From the NCBI RefSeq assembly GCF_902506095.1, contig NZ_LR733293.1, positions 416,416 to 480,415 of the forward strand: 64,000 nt of DNA. Direction: 5' to 3'. Made by a program: the position numbers and the translations under genes. Origin of the DNA: Arthrobacter sp. 9AX. Lineage in GTDB: Bacteria; Actinomycetota; Actinomycetes; Actinomycetales; Micrococcaceae. Position 1 is the stretch's first letter, and every line of letters begins with the position of its first letter. The notes below the pieces were generated by a model that was given only the letters and a program-made list of their open reading frames with translations, did no database searches and was not told where the DNA came from. Positions 32,612 through 40,475 of the stretch are shown in pieces.

Positions 32612-33865
32612 ATGACCATCACCACCGAGAACGCAACGTCCGTCACCGAACTCGAGCGCACCAAAATCCTGAAGAACGGCGAAAAGGTCAGCCTCACTTT
32701 CTCGGACGCCGAGTTTGAACGCCGGGTCGCGGGACTCCGCCGCATCATGGCAGAGAAGGAACTGGACGCCGTCGTCCTCACCAGCTACCACTCGATCAAG
32801 TACTACTCCGACTTCCTCTACACCACCTTCGGCCGCTCCTACGGCATGGTGGTCACCCAGGACGACACCGTGACCGTCACTGCCAACATCGACGCCGGCA
32901 TGCCGTGGCGCCGCAGTTTCGGCGACAACATCGTCTACACCGACTGGCGCCGGGACAACTACATCTTCGCCATCCAGGAGGTGCTCCGCACCCGCGGCAT
33001 CAACGTCCGCCGGCTCGGCGTCGAAGACGATTCCCTGCCGCTGGACAACCGCAACAAGATCCAGGCAGCGTTCCCGTCCGCCACCCTGGTGGACGTCGCA
33101 CAGGCCGCCATGCGCCAGCGGATGATCAAGTCAGCCGAGGAAATTGACGTCATCAAGCACGGCGCCCGCATCGGCGACCTCGGCGGCGAGGCCATCCGCA
33201 ACGCCATCACGGCCGGGATCACCGAATACGAAGTGGCACTGATCGGCACCGAGGCCATGGTCCACGAAATCGCCCGGACGTTCCCCGACTCCGAGATCCG
33301 TGATACCTGGGTGTGGTTCCAGTCCGGCATCAACACCGACGGCGCACACAACTGGGCCACCACCCGCAAGATCCAGGAACACGACATCCTGTCCCTGAAC
33401 TGCTTCCCCATGACGTCCGGCTACTACACGGCATTGGAGCGCACCCTGTTCTACGGCGAACCGGACGCCCGCTCCCTGGAGCTGTGGAACATCAACGTGG
33501 AGGTCCACAAGCGAGGCCTGGAACTGATCAAGCCGGGGGCCGTCTGCAAGGACATCGCCGCTGAGCTGAACGGGATCTACGTGAGCCACGGCCTGCTGGC
33601 CAACCGGACCTTCGGTTACGGGCACTCCTTCGGCGTCCTCAGCCACTACTACGGCCGCGAAGCCGGGCTGGAACTGCGCGAGGACATCGACACCGTGCTG
33701 GAGCCGGGCATGGTGGTTTCCATGGAGCCAATGATCACCGTCCTCGACGGCCAGCCGGGCGCGGGCGGCTACCGCGAACACGACATTCTGGTGGTGGGCG
33801 AAGACGGCGCGGAAAACATTACCAAGTTCCCGTTCGGCCCCGAGTACAACATCATCGGAGCCTAA
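32612..33865 (+). CDS. Creatinase (creatine amidinohydrolase)
   Basis: A 417-residue pita-bread (M24) enzyme that splits creatine into sarcosine and urea. It follows the Pseudomonas and Arthrobacter creatinases closely, as I recall them: SYHSIKYYSDFLYTTFGR, NIDAGMPWRR, DTWVWFQSGINTDGAHN with the catalytic His, TFGYGHSFGVLSHYYGREAGLELREDI and the C-terminal NITKFPFGPE. Creatinases keep the fold but lack the metal ligands of M24 peptidases. The gene lies between its likely transporter and an IclR regulator. Product sarcosine would join the dimethylglycine route, but no sarcosine oxidase or urease gene is in the window. Confidence 0.96.
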   Translation: MTITTENATSVTELERTKILKNGEKVSLTFSDAEFERRVAGLRRIMAEKELDAVVLTSYHSIKYYSDFLYTTFGRSYGMVVTQDDTVTVTANIDAGMPWRRSFGDNIVYTDWRRDNYIFAIQEVLRTRGINVRRLGVEDDSLPLDNRNKIQAAFPSATLVDVAQAAMRQRMIKSAEEIDVIKHGARIGDLGGEAIRNAITAGITEYEVALIGTEAMVHEIARTFPDSEIRDTWVWFQSGINTDGAHNWATTRKIQEHDILSLNCFPMTSGYYTALERTLFYGEPDARSLELWNINVEVHKRGLELIKPGAVCKDIAAELNGIYVSHGLLANRTFGYGHSFGVLSHYYGREAGLELREDIDTVLEPGMVVSMEPMITVLDGQPGAGGYREHDILVVGEDGAENITKFPFGPEYNIIGA

Positions 33866-33886
33866 GAGCCCTCAACCCCGTCCCGC

Positions 33887-33925
33887 CCGGAAGCGGCGCC
33901 AGCCCTCAACTGGCGCCGCTTCCGG
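33887..33925 (+). terminator. Perfect 16-bp hairpin after creatinase
   Basis: CCGGAAGCGGCGCCAG and CTGGCGCCGCTTCCGG pair without mismatch around CCCTCAA. No T-run follows, but stem strength and position 22 bp after the stop support termination between creatinase and the regulator. Confidence 0.75.
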
Positions 33926-33938
33926 CCTCGCTTAGGGA

Positions 33939-33955
33939 ATGATGGTTTACATCAT
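33939..33955 (+). promoter_or_regulatory. Palindrome over the IclR start codon
   Basis: ATGATG and CATCAT enclose GTTTA, and the second arm ends inside the ATG at 33954. It could be an autoregulatory operator or an mRNA hairpin masking initiation. It also creates alternative ATG starts at 33939 and 33942. Confidence 0.4.
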
Positions 33956-34763
33956 GAGCTCAACAGAATCCGAGACCACGGGCAACGGCGACACCAAGGG
34001 CGCCTCCGTCATCGTCAACGCCATCGCGGTTCTCCGGACCTTCACGGCGGATGAGCCGCTCCTCGGGGTTACCGAGATCGCCAACCGTGTAGGCCTGCAC
34101 AAAAGCACCGTCTCCAGGATCCTGGCCACCTTTGAACAGGAGCACTTGGTGGAGCGGGACGCCGAAACCCGCCGGTTCCGGCTGGGACTCGGGCTGATAG
34201 CCGTGGCAGGCCCCCTGCTGGCAGAGCTGGAGGAACGCCGCGTGGCCTACCCCGTGCTGCGTGAACTGTCCGAACAGACTGGCGAAACCAGCGCCCTGAT
34301 GGTGTGGAGCGGTGACGAGTCAATCTGCGTTGAACAAATCGCCAGCCGGCACCAGATCAAGCACACCACCCCGCTGGGCGCCCGCTACAACGATGCCCTC
34401 AGCGCTTCGGTGCAGGTGTTCCTTGCCCAGGAACCCGAGCCCCGTGTCCGTTCCCTCCTCAGCAGCGGCGCCATCACCCACCCCGGCCTGGATGAGCCCG
34501 GCCTGGACGCCTACCTGGTCCGGCTGAAAGACGACGCCCGCCGAGGCTGGGCCATCAACTACGGCGAAACCTCCATCGACGAGGTGGGGCTTGCGGCACC
34601 TGTCCATGACCACCGCGGCGAAGTGGTGGCAGCAGTCCTGATCCCGGCGCCGCGGTTCCGGGTTTCACAGGACCGCCTGCAGGCGCTCGGCGAAGCCTGC
34701 GCTGCCGCTGCCGCCAAAGTCACGGCCCGGCTCGGCGGAAGGGTCCGCGGGCCCGCCACGTAG
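33954..34763 (+). CDS. IclR-family regulator of the creatine operon
   Basis: A 269-residue IclR protein with winged helix-turn-helix at about 15-75 (SVIVNAIAVLRTF; VGLHKSTVSRILATF) and an effector domain with TPLGARYNDALSASVQVFLA, then GWAINYGETSIDEVGLAAPV. It follows creatinase on the same strand, separated by a strong hairpin, so it probably has its own promoter. The overlapping TTGC-N7-GCAA palindromes in front of the transporter gene are its likely target. The start at 33954 is chosen for the usual N-terminus; 33939 is possible. The inducer, creatine or sarcosine, is inferred. Confidence 0.9.
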   Translation: MSSTESETTGNGDTKGASVIVNAIAVLRTFTADEPLLGVTEIANRVGLHKSTVSRILATFEQEHLVERDAETRRFRLGLGLIAVAGPLLAELEERRVAYPVLRELSEQTGETSALMVWSGDESICVEQIASRHQIKHTTPLGARYNDALSASVQVFLAQEPEPRVRSLLSSGAITHPGLDEPGLDAYLVRLKDDARRGWAINYGETSIDEVGLAAPVHDHRGEVVAAVLIPAPRFRVSQDRLQALGEACAAAAAKVTARLGGRVRGPAT

Positions 34764-34772
34764 ACTTGCATG

Positions 34773-35591
34773 ATGCGGTTGGTAGCGAGCGATATAGACG
34801 GAACGATCCTTGGGCACGATGGAAAAATCAGTGACCGCACCGTCCGCGCCTTCCACGCCTGCCGTGACGCCGGCGTCGAACTCGTTTTCGTCACCGGCCG
34901 GCCACCCCGCTGGCTGCACCCCCTGGAGGAACAGCTGGGCCATACCGGCACCGTCATCTGTTCCAACGGCGCGGTGGTCTGGGACCTCGAAACCGGGCAG
35001 CTGGTGTCCGCCCGCACCCTGGCCATCAACACCGTCCTGGAGGTCCGGCGCATCATCAAGGATCTCCGCCCGGCCGCCCTGTTCGCCGCGGAGACGCTGA
35101 CCGGCTTCCACCTGGAACCCGGCTTCATCGAAAACGAATCCAGCGAACTGCTCAGCGAATTCACCCCGGCGCCGCTCGCCGAGACCCTCGCCACAGATGA
35201 TTCAGTGGTGAAGTTCCTGGCTATTGTCCGGGAGGGCACCCCGGACGACTTTCTCGCGGAGGTGCGGCCCGCCGTCGGGCATCTCGCCGCCGTGACGCAC
35301 TCCTCGCCGGGCGTGGCGATGCTGGAACTGTGCCTGCCCGGCGTCAACAAGGCGGTGACGCTGGCCGAATATGCGTCCTCGCTGGGCATCGACGCCGCCG
35401 ATGTGGTGGCCTTCGGCGACATGCCGAACGATATCGAGATGCTCCGCTGGGCCGGCCACGGCTATGCGATGGCCAGCGGCCACCCCGAGGCGATCATTGC
35501 CGCGGGTCAGCAGGCACCGCATTTTGACGACGACGGCGTGGCCCAGGTCCTGGAGGCACGGCTGGCGTCGCTGGGTGTCCAACTTCCCTGA
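34773..35591 (+). CDS. Cof-type HAD-IIB phosphatase
   Basis: A 272-residue haloacid dehalogenase-superfamily phosphatase of the Cof/YbiV type. Motif I SDIDGT has catalytic Asp7 and Asp9, motif II is TGRPPRW, the C2B cap lies between about 85 and 190, and motif IV is GDMPNDIEML. It likely dephosphorylates a sugar phosphate or nucleotide; the family is promiscuous. -10 TAGACT (34761-34766) ends six bases before the ATG at 34773, so a leaderless transcript fits that start better than the ATG three bases earlier. Confidence 0.9.
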   Translation: MRLVASDIDGTILGHDGKISDRTVRAFHACRDAGVELVFVTGRPPRWLHPLEEQLGHTGTVICSNGAVVWDLETGQLVSARTLAINTVLEVRRIIKDLRPAALFAAETLTGFHLEPGFIENESSELLSEFTPAPLAETLATDDSVVKFLAIVREGTPDDFLAEVRPAVGHLAAVTHSSPGVAMLELCLPGVNKAVTLAEYASSLGIDAADVVAFGDMPNDIEMLRWAGHGYAMASGHPEAIIAAGQQAPHFDDDGVAQVLEARLASLGVQLP

Positions 35592-35687
35592 GCTTGTTTC
35601 ACAGCGCGCGCTCACCTTGCGTTCACCTTTGTTCCCTAGCGTGGAGGCAGGGGGCGACACCTCCCCTTTATGGCTCAAGGGGTAACG

Positions 35688-35936
35688 ATGGCACGAAACG
35701 TAAAACACGGCGCTGTTGATGCGCCGCTGCGCAGGGCAACGCCTGCTCCGCACTGGAAGCAACTGCGGCAGGGCGACCGCGTCCGGGTGGTCCTCACGCC
35801 CGGGTTTGAAACCGGCGGCACGGTGGACGCGATCACCGGGGACCACTCTGCGGTATGGGTGAACCTCGACGGCGGCCGCGGGCGTACGCTGCTGCACTGC
35901 AGCGACGGCGTGGAGATTATTCCGGAAGCGGACTGA
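35688..35936 (+). CDS. Small hypothetical protein (beta-rich, SH3-like pattern)
   Basis: An 82-residue soluble protein. AAGGGG lies six bases before the ATG at 35688, which decides this start over the in-frame ATG at 35670. Residues 22-80 alternate hydrophobic and polar residues (QGDRVRVVLTPGFETGGTVDAIT, VWVNLDGGRGRTLLHCSDGVEII), suggesting a small beta-barrel such as an SH3-like or KOW-type fold. I do not recognise a named family. It stands alone between the HAD phosphatase and the glycerophosphodiesterase. Confidence 0.75.
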   Translation: MARNVKHGAVDAPLRRATPAPHWKQLRQGDRVRVVLTPGFETGGTVDAITGDHSAVWVNLDGGRGRTLLHCSDGVEIIPEAD

Positions 35937-35983
35937 CTGCCGCTTACGTTCTTGTTTGCCTGTGGCTCGGGTACGCTCGCAGG

Positions 35984-36796
35984 GTGAGCCTGCCGTTCTT
36001 CACCCACTCCGGGGATGCCCGGTTGCAGCCGCCGGTGGCCATGGCCCACCGCGGATTTTCGCGGGAAGGGCTGGAGAACTCCATGGCCGCGTTCCGCGCC
36101 GCCGTCGAACTCGGCTACCAGTACCTGGAAACTGACGTTCACACCACCGCGGACGGCGTGGTGCTCGTTTTCCACGACCGGACCCTGGACCGGGTGACTG
36201 ACGGCGCCGGCCGGATCGCGGACCTGACGGCAGGGGACGTCGCCCGGGCGCAGATCGGCGGCCGTGAGCCGGTCCCCACCTTTGACGACCTGGTGACCGG
36301 GCTGCCCGGCGTCCGGCTCAACGTGGATGTCAAGGACTGGAAGTCCGTCCGCAGCCTCGCCGCCGCCATCGAACGCCACCAGGCACACCACCGGGTGCTG
36401 GTGACCAGCTTCTCGGACCGACGCCGGCGGGCGGTGCTGAAGCTGCTGAGCAGTCCGGTGGCGTCGTCGGCCGGCGTTGTCCCGGTGGCCTTGTTCACGG
36501 TGCTGGGGCGCGTGTTGCCCGGACCTCTCTTCCGCTGGACCATGCGCCGGGTCCTGCACGACGTGCAGGCCCTTCAGGTCCCCGCACGCAGGGGCGGGAT
36601 CGAAGTGGTCACACCCGGGTTTGTCCGGCGCGCCCACGCTATGGGACTGGTGGTCCACGTCTGGACCATCAACGAGCCGGCGGAGATGCGCCGCCTGCTG
36701 GACCTCGGCGTGGACGGCCTCGTCACCGACCGCGCGGACCTGCTCCGGGACGTGCTGCGGGACCGGGGCGAGTGGCCTTCCGGGCCACCCGCCTGA
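35984..36796 (+). CDS. Glycerophosphodiester phosphodiesterase
   Basis: A 270-residue GDPD TIM-barrel enzyme that cleaves glycerophosphodiesters to glycerol 3-phosphate and an alcohol. The signature AHRGFSREGLENS has His22 and Arg23; the metal and catalytic residues Glu49, Asp51 and His64 are in LETDVHTTADGVVLVFHD. The C-terminal WTINEPAEMRRLLDLGVDGLVTDR is typical. It has no signal peptide. -10 TACGCT (35972-35977) ends six bases before the GTG at 35984, so the transcript is probably leaderless. Confidence 0.92.
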   Translation: MSLPFFTHSGDARLQPPVAMAHRGFSREGLENSMAAFRAAVELGYQYLETDVHTTADGVVLVFHDRTLDRVTDGAGRIADLTAGDVARAQIGGREPVPTFDDLVTGLPGVRLNVDVKDWKSVRSLAAAIERHQAHHRVLVTSFSDRRRRAVLKLLSSPVASSAGVVPVALFTVLGRVLPGPLFRWTMRRVLHDVQALQVPARRGGIEVVTPGFVRRAHAMGLVVHVWTINEPAEMRRLLDLGVDGLVTDRADLLRDVLRDRGEWPSGPPA

Positions 36797-36877
36797 CCGT
36801 TCCTGGCCAGCCTGTTCTGGTCCGCCTGGTCCCGTTGGCCCGGTCCCGTTAGCCTGTTTCCGTTTAGCCTGTTTTCG

Positions 36878-37309
36878 CTAGCCGCGGCCGGTGCTGGTGG
36901 AGGGGTCCTGGTCGCCTTCGGTGGGATCGGCCCGCAGTTCATCAGGGTCGCTGTCCGGAAGTCCGCCGGGACCCGGAACGTCCCGCGGCGCGCCGGTGGT
37001 GCTGCCGGAAGTTGTTGCCGCGCTCCCGGCCGGCCCGCCGTCGTCGTTCGACCGGCCTGAGTTGTCCGCGTCCCCGCCAAGGGGAGATTCCGACACCGGT
37101 CCCGGCGCCGCGCCGGCCTTCAGCCCGGGAGCCTTCTGCTTCTCGGCTTCCATGGCATTGGACCCCTCACTGAGGGAGGAGTGGACTTCGACGTCGCTGT
37201 TGGGGTCCGAAGGTTCAGGAACATCCAGTTTCTCCGTGGGGTCGCTTGTCCCCGCGAGGTCCTCCATGGCGTTCTCTGCTGCCTTGCCGATGCTGTCGCC
37301 GATACCCAT
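36878..37309 (-). CDS. Acidic, disordered hypothetical protein
   Basis: A 143-residue hydrophilic protein. Only the first 25 residues (MGIGDSIGKAAENAMEDLAG) look helical, faintly like CsbD-type stress proteins. The rest is rich in Pro, Ser, Gly, Asp and Glu and should be unfolded. AAGGAG stands seven bases before the ATG at 37309. It is divergent from the DUF6480-like gene across a promoter region with the TAAG-N4-CTGA element. A role in stress or desiccation is plausible but only inferred. Confidence 0.8.
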   Translation of the reverse strand: MGIGDSIGKAAENAMEDLAGTSDPTEKLDVPEPSDPNSDVEVHSSLSEGSNAMEAEKQKAPGLKAGAAPGPVSESPLGGDADNSGRSNDDGGPAGSAATTSGSTTGAPRDVPGPGGLPDSDPDELRADPTEGDQDPSTSTGRG

Positions 37310-37378
37310 GTGACTGCTCCTTTTCGACGTTGCGTTCCGGATGCCCCCAGTGGACGACCGGAACATTACCCTCCCAGA

Positions 37379-37401
37379 ATTATCAGCATGCTTACAATTA
37401 G
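37379..37401. promoter_or_regulatory. TAAG-N4-CTTA palindrome between two divergent stress-type genes
   Basis: TCAGCATGCTTA (37383-37394) reads TAAGCATGCTGA on the minus strand, where it runs straight into -10 GATAAT (37384-37379). On the plus strand it is followed by CAATTAG. Related elements occur at 43202, 47283 and 63637. Confidence 0.55.
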
Positions 37402-37449
37402 TCCAGAGCCGTGGCAGCAGGCCACGGCCAGGCAGGAAGGATACGCACT

Positions 37450-37653
37450 GTGAGCAGCTATCATCCGGAAAACGACCCCGCCAACCCTGACCGGCCGGGC
37501 AAGGACCAGCCCGGCAGGGACTCGGCCGGTTCAGCCAATCCCGATCCCGCTGAAGGCAACATCACAGGGCTGGAGCCCGGAGGGGGAGTGCCTCCCGGTG
37601 AGACTCCGCCTGCGGAGGACCAGATGAGCGGGGACCAGGGCCACGACGAATAA
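37450..37653 (+). CDS. DUF6480-like small protein
   Basis: A 67-residue, strongly hydrophilic protein. Its second half ([20 protein letters not shown], then [10 protein letters not shown]) matches the actinobacterial DUF6480 pattern as I remember it. AAGGA lies about nine bases before the GTG at 37450. The leader contains the hairpin GCCGTGGC-AGCAG-GCCACGGC (37408-37428). Function is unknown; its neighbours and shared promoter element suggest a stress role. Confidence 0.75.
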   Translation: MSSYHPENDPANPDRPGKDQPGRDSAGSANPDPAEGNITGLEPGGGVPPGETPPAEDQMSGDQGHDE

Positions 37654-37685
37654 GCCCCCCGGTCAGCCGGCGCCGGTCCCTCGGC

Positions 37686-38750
37686 TCAGCGCGCCTGGTT
37701 GGGCGGTGAAACGTGGGTTCCCTGTTCCGGGCCGACGAGCTGGCGCTTCAGGCCGTCCATATCCAGGTCAGTGTTCCAGCTGGCCCAGTCCTGGGGCCGG
37801 ACGGATGGCCGGCCAAGGAGGTAGCCCTGGCCGGCGCTGATGCCCAGCTCGGTGAGGACCCTCAGTTCGCCAACCGTTTCAATGCCCTCCGCGATCAGTG
37901 TGGTGCCGATCTGCTCCGCGAAGTCCACCAGGCAGCTGGCAAGGGCGCGCTGGATGCCGTCGTTGTCCACATCGGCGATGACGTTGCGGCCCACCTTCAG
38001 GAAGTCCGGGCGCAGGTGCACCATCCGGCTCAGCGCGCCGGCACCGGAGTGGGTGTCGTCCACGGCGATGCGCAGGCCGCGGTCCCGCAGCGGGTTGATG
38101 GCGGCAATGAACTGCGGGTATTCCTCGTCGCTCACTGATTCCGTCAGTTCGAGCACCACCCGGTTGATGGGAAGGTCGATGTGCTCGAACAGTTCCGGCA
38201 GCCGCGGGTCCAGGCATGACGTGGGCGAAATGTTCAGCGTAACGTACAGGTTTTCAGGCAGGTCACGGGCCGCGGCGGCGGCGGATCCCAGCGCGGAGAA
38301 CTCCAGGTTGGCGCCCAGGCCCACGGCGGCCGCTTCCGCGAACCACAGTTCCGCGGCCGCGCCGTCGTCGCTGACAAAGCGTGACAACGCCTCAACGCCC
38401 ACCACGTTCTCGTCGGACAGCCCGTAAATGGGCTGGAAGGCCGTCATCAGCATTTGGCTCTCAAGCAGCGCGCTGATGCGCGACATGCTGCGGATGGCGT
38501 CGATCCGTTCCGCGAGCTGCGGCGGGATGGCGCTGGGCTCCAGGCGCAGTTTCCTGGCACTGTCCAGCGTTTCAACGGTATTGGCATCGCTGCGTCGGGT
38601 CTCCAGGAGATACTCCAGCAAAGCCCGCTCGGGCACGCCGGGATTCTCATCGAGGCTCTTGCTGAGGCGTTGCCGGACGGCCGCCCCGGACGGATCCGGG
38701 TCCGCCAAAACAGCGGCGATGATTCCCCATGCCTGTACACGAACCGACAT
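37686..38750 (-). CDS. EAL-domain protein, probable c-di-GMP phosphodiesterase
   Basis: A 354-residue cytoplasmic protein. Residues 1-90 are helical without a recognised sensor. Residues 100-340 are an EAL domain. All metal and catalytic positions can be assigned: Glu120 (GVEALSR), Asn in LNISPTS, Glu in ELTES, the Asp pair in AVDDTHSGAGAL, Lys in LKVGRN, Glu in AEGIET and Gln in GQGYLLGRP. Loop 6 reads DDTHSG instead of DDFGTG, which may alter dimer-dependent activation. GGGGG precedes the start. It lies 173 bp downstream of a GGDEF-EAL gene on the same strand. Confidence 0.88.
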   Translation of the reverse strand: MSVRVQAWGIIAAVLADPDPSGAAVRQRLSKSLDENPGVPERALLEYLLETRRSDANTVETLDSARKLRLEPSAIPPQLAERIDAIRSMSRISALLESQMLMTAFQPIYGLSDENVVGVEALSRFVSDDGAAAELWFAEAAAVGLGANLEFSALGSAAAAARDLPENLYVTLNISPTSCLDPRLPELFEHIDLPINRVVLELTESVSDEEYPQFIAAINPLRDRGLRIAVDDTHSGAGALSRMVHLRPDFLKVGRNVIADVDNDGIQRALASCLVDFAEQIGTTLIAEGIETVGELRVLTELGISAGQGYLLGRPSVRPQDWASWNTDLDMDGLKRQLVGPEQGTHVSPPNQAR

Positions 38751-38923
38751 TAGCTACGCCCCCAGTTGACGAAGTAATGACCCTGTGGCCCTTTGATGTT
38801 CAATTTCCAACCGCTTCTTAAAGTCCAATGCTGCTGGTGAAGCCGCAAATATCACGGCGACGGAAAACAGACCCAGCACGATGATCGTATATCGGGGTGG
38901 GCAAAAGTGCAGTAGTTTTCGCC

Positions 38924-40456
38924 TTACTGGTTGGCGTTTTCCGGCTGGGCTCCCAACAGCCCGGGAACCTGCTCCGGCGGAACCGGCCTGCTGAAGTAGT
39001 AGCCCTGGGCGCTCAGGCAGCCCAGGCCCTGGAGGATAGCGGCCTGTTCAGCGGTCTCCACGCCCTCCCACACGGCCTCCAGGCCGCACGCCCGGATGAG
39101 CTGGAGGACGGCCGCCACCAGCGCCGGCTGGCTGGGATCGGTGCCCAGCCCGTTGATCAGCGAGCGGTCCACCTTCACCCGGTCCACCGGCAGCCGGCGG
39201 AGATAGCTGATGGACGAATAGCCGGTGCCGAAATCGTCGATCTCGATTCCGACGCCCAGGCCGCGCAGCCCGCCCAGTGAATAACGGTCCAGTTCGTTGC
39301 CCTTGACGATGGCCACTTCCGTCAGTTCCAGCACCACCTGTTCCGGCCTTACGCCGGTTTCCTTGAGGACGTTGCGCACATCCTCGATGAACTGCAGGCT
39401 TTGGAGGTCCGTGGCGGAGATATTGATGCGCACGGAGAACCGGGAGTCCACGAACTGCCCGTCGATCCATTTCCGCAGCTGGTGGACTGCCGTGCGCAGC
39501 ACCCACAGCCCCAGTTCAGAGATCAGCCCGGCTTCTTCGGCCAGCGGAATGAATTCGTCGGGCATGATAATTCCCCGTGCGGGGTGGTTCCAGCGGACCA
39601 GCGCCTCCACGCCTTCTATCCGACCGGAACCGAGCTCCACCACGGGCTGGTAATGCAGTGTCAGTCCGTCGGTCTTGATGGCGGCGCGGAGGTCCTCCAC
39701 CAGCTGGCTGCGGAGCCTGCGGACCAGCAAAAGGCCGGGTTCGAACCGGTGCAGCCGGTTCTGCCCTTCCGCCTTGGAGGCATACATGGCGACGTCGGCC
39801 TCCATCAGCATGTCCTCGGGAGTCTGGCCCGTGCCGCCCACGCTGAGCCCGACGCTGGCACCGCAGCGTACGCTCCGGCCCGGCAGCTCAATCGGTTCGT
39901 TCAGCGAGGCCAGGATGCGGTGCCCCACCACGGCGGCGTGGTCCGCCGAGACGGCCGGCATGACGATCGCGAACTCGTCGCCGCCCAGGCGGGCCACGAC
40001 GTCGGAACTGCGAACTGCCTCGCGGATCCGTTCACCCACGGTGATGAGCACCTTGTCACCGGCGGTGTGGCCCAGGCTGTCGTTGATGGATTTGAAGGCG
40101 TCGAGGTCCATCAGCAGGATGACCGGGCCCTCGTCCGCATCGTCGTCCTCGAGGGCGGACCGCAGGGCCTCGATGAGGGCGGAACGGTTGGCAAGGCCGG
40201 TCAGGGGATCCTGCATGGCCATCTTCTGCATTTCCAGGTGTGCTTCGTGGAGAAGCTGGGTGCGCACCTGAACCCGCTGTTCGAGCTCCTCATAGATGAT
40301 CTGCAGGTCCTCGGCGAGCAGGTTGGTGCCCATGATGATGGCATCCAGCTCATCGCGGGCTTCCGATACTTCTATCCGCGAGCTGAGGTCCCCCGAGGCC
40401 AGCCGGACAATGCCTTCGAGCAGTTGGGAAAGCCGGGGGTCGTTGTCGGCAAACAT
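38924..40456 (-). CDS. GGDEF-EAL bifunctional c-di-GMP signalling protein
   Basis: A 510-residue protein with no membrane segment. Residues 10-60 look like a cytoplasmic HAMP domain and 50-80 a coiled signalling helix. The GGDEF domain spans 80-240, with the intact GGDEF at 158-162 and an inhibitory RxxD site at 149-152, five residues before it. The EAL domain spans 250-500 (EAL at 284-286; ELTE, DDFGTGYSS, EGVET, QGYYFSRP). Both activities look possible, with product inhibition of synthesis. GGGAGG precedes the start. It follows the histidine kinase by 19 bp, so the two are almost certainly one operon. Confidence 0.93.
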   Translation of the reverse strand: MFADNDPRLSQLLEGIVRLASGDLSSRIEVSEARDELDAIIMGTNLLAEDLQIIYEELEQRVQVRTQLLHEAHLEMQKMAMQDPLTGLANRSALIEALRSALEDDDADEGPVILLMDLDAFKSINDSLGHTAGDKVLITVGERIREAVRSSDVVARLGGDEFAIVMPAVSADHAAVVGHRILASLNEPIELPGRSVRCGASVGLSVGGTGQTPEDMLMEADVAMYASKAEGQNRLHRFEPGLLLVRRLRSQLVEDLRAAIKTDGLTLHYQPVVELGSGRIEGVEALVRWNHPARGIIMPDEFIPLAEEAGLISELGLWVLRTAVHQLRKWIDGQFVDSRFSVRINISATDLQSLQFIEDVRNVLKETGVRPEQVVLELTEVAIVKGNELDRYSLGGLRGLGVGIEIDDFGTGYSSISYLRRLPVDRVKVDRSLINGLGTDPSQPALVAAVLQLIRACGLEAVWEGVETAEQAAILQGLGCLSAQGYYFSRPVPPEQVPGLLGAQPENANQ

Positions 40457-40475
40457 CGATTCCTACCTCCCGTGC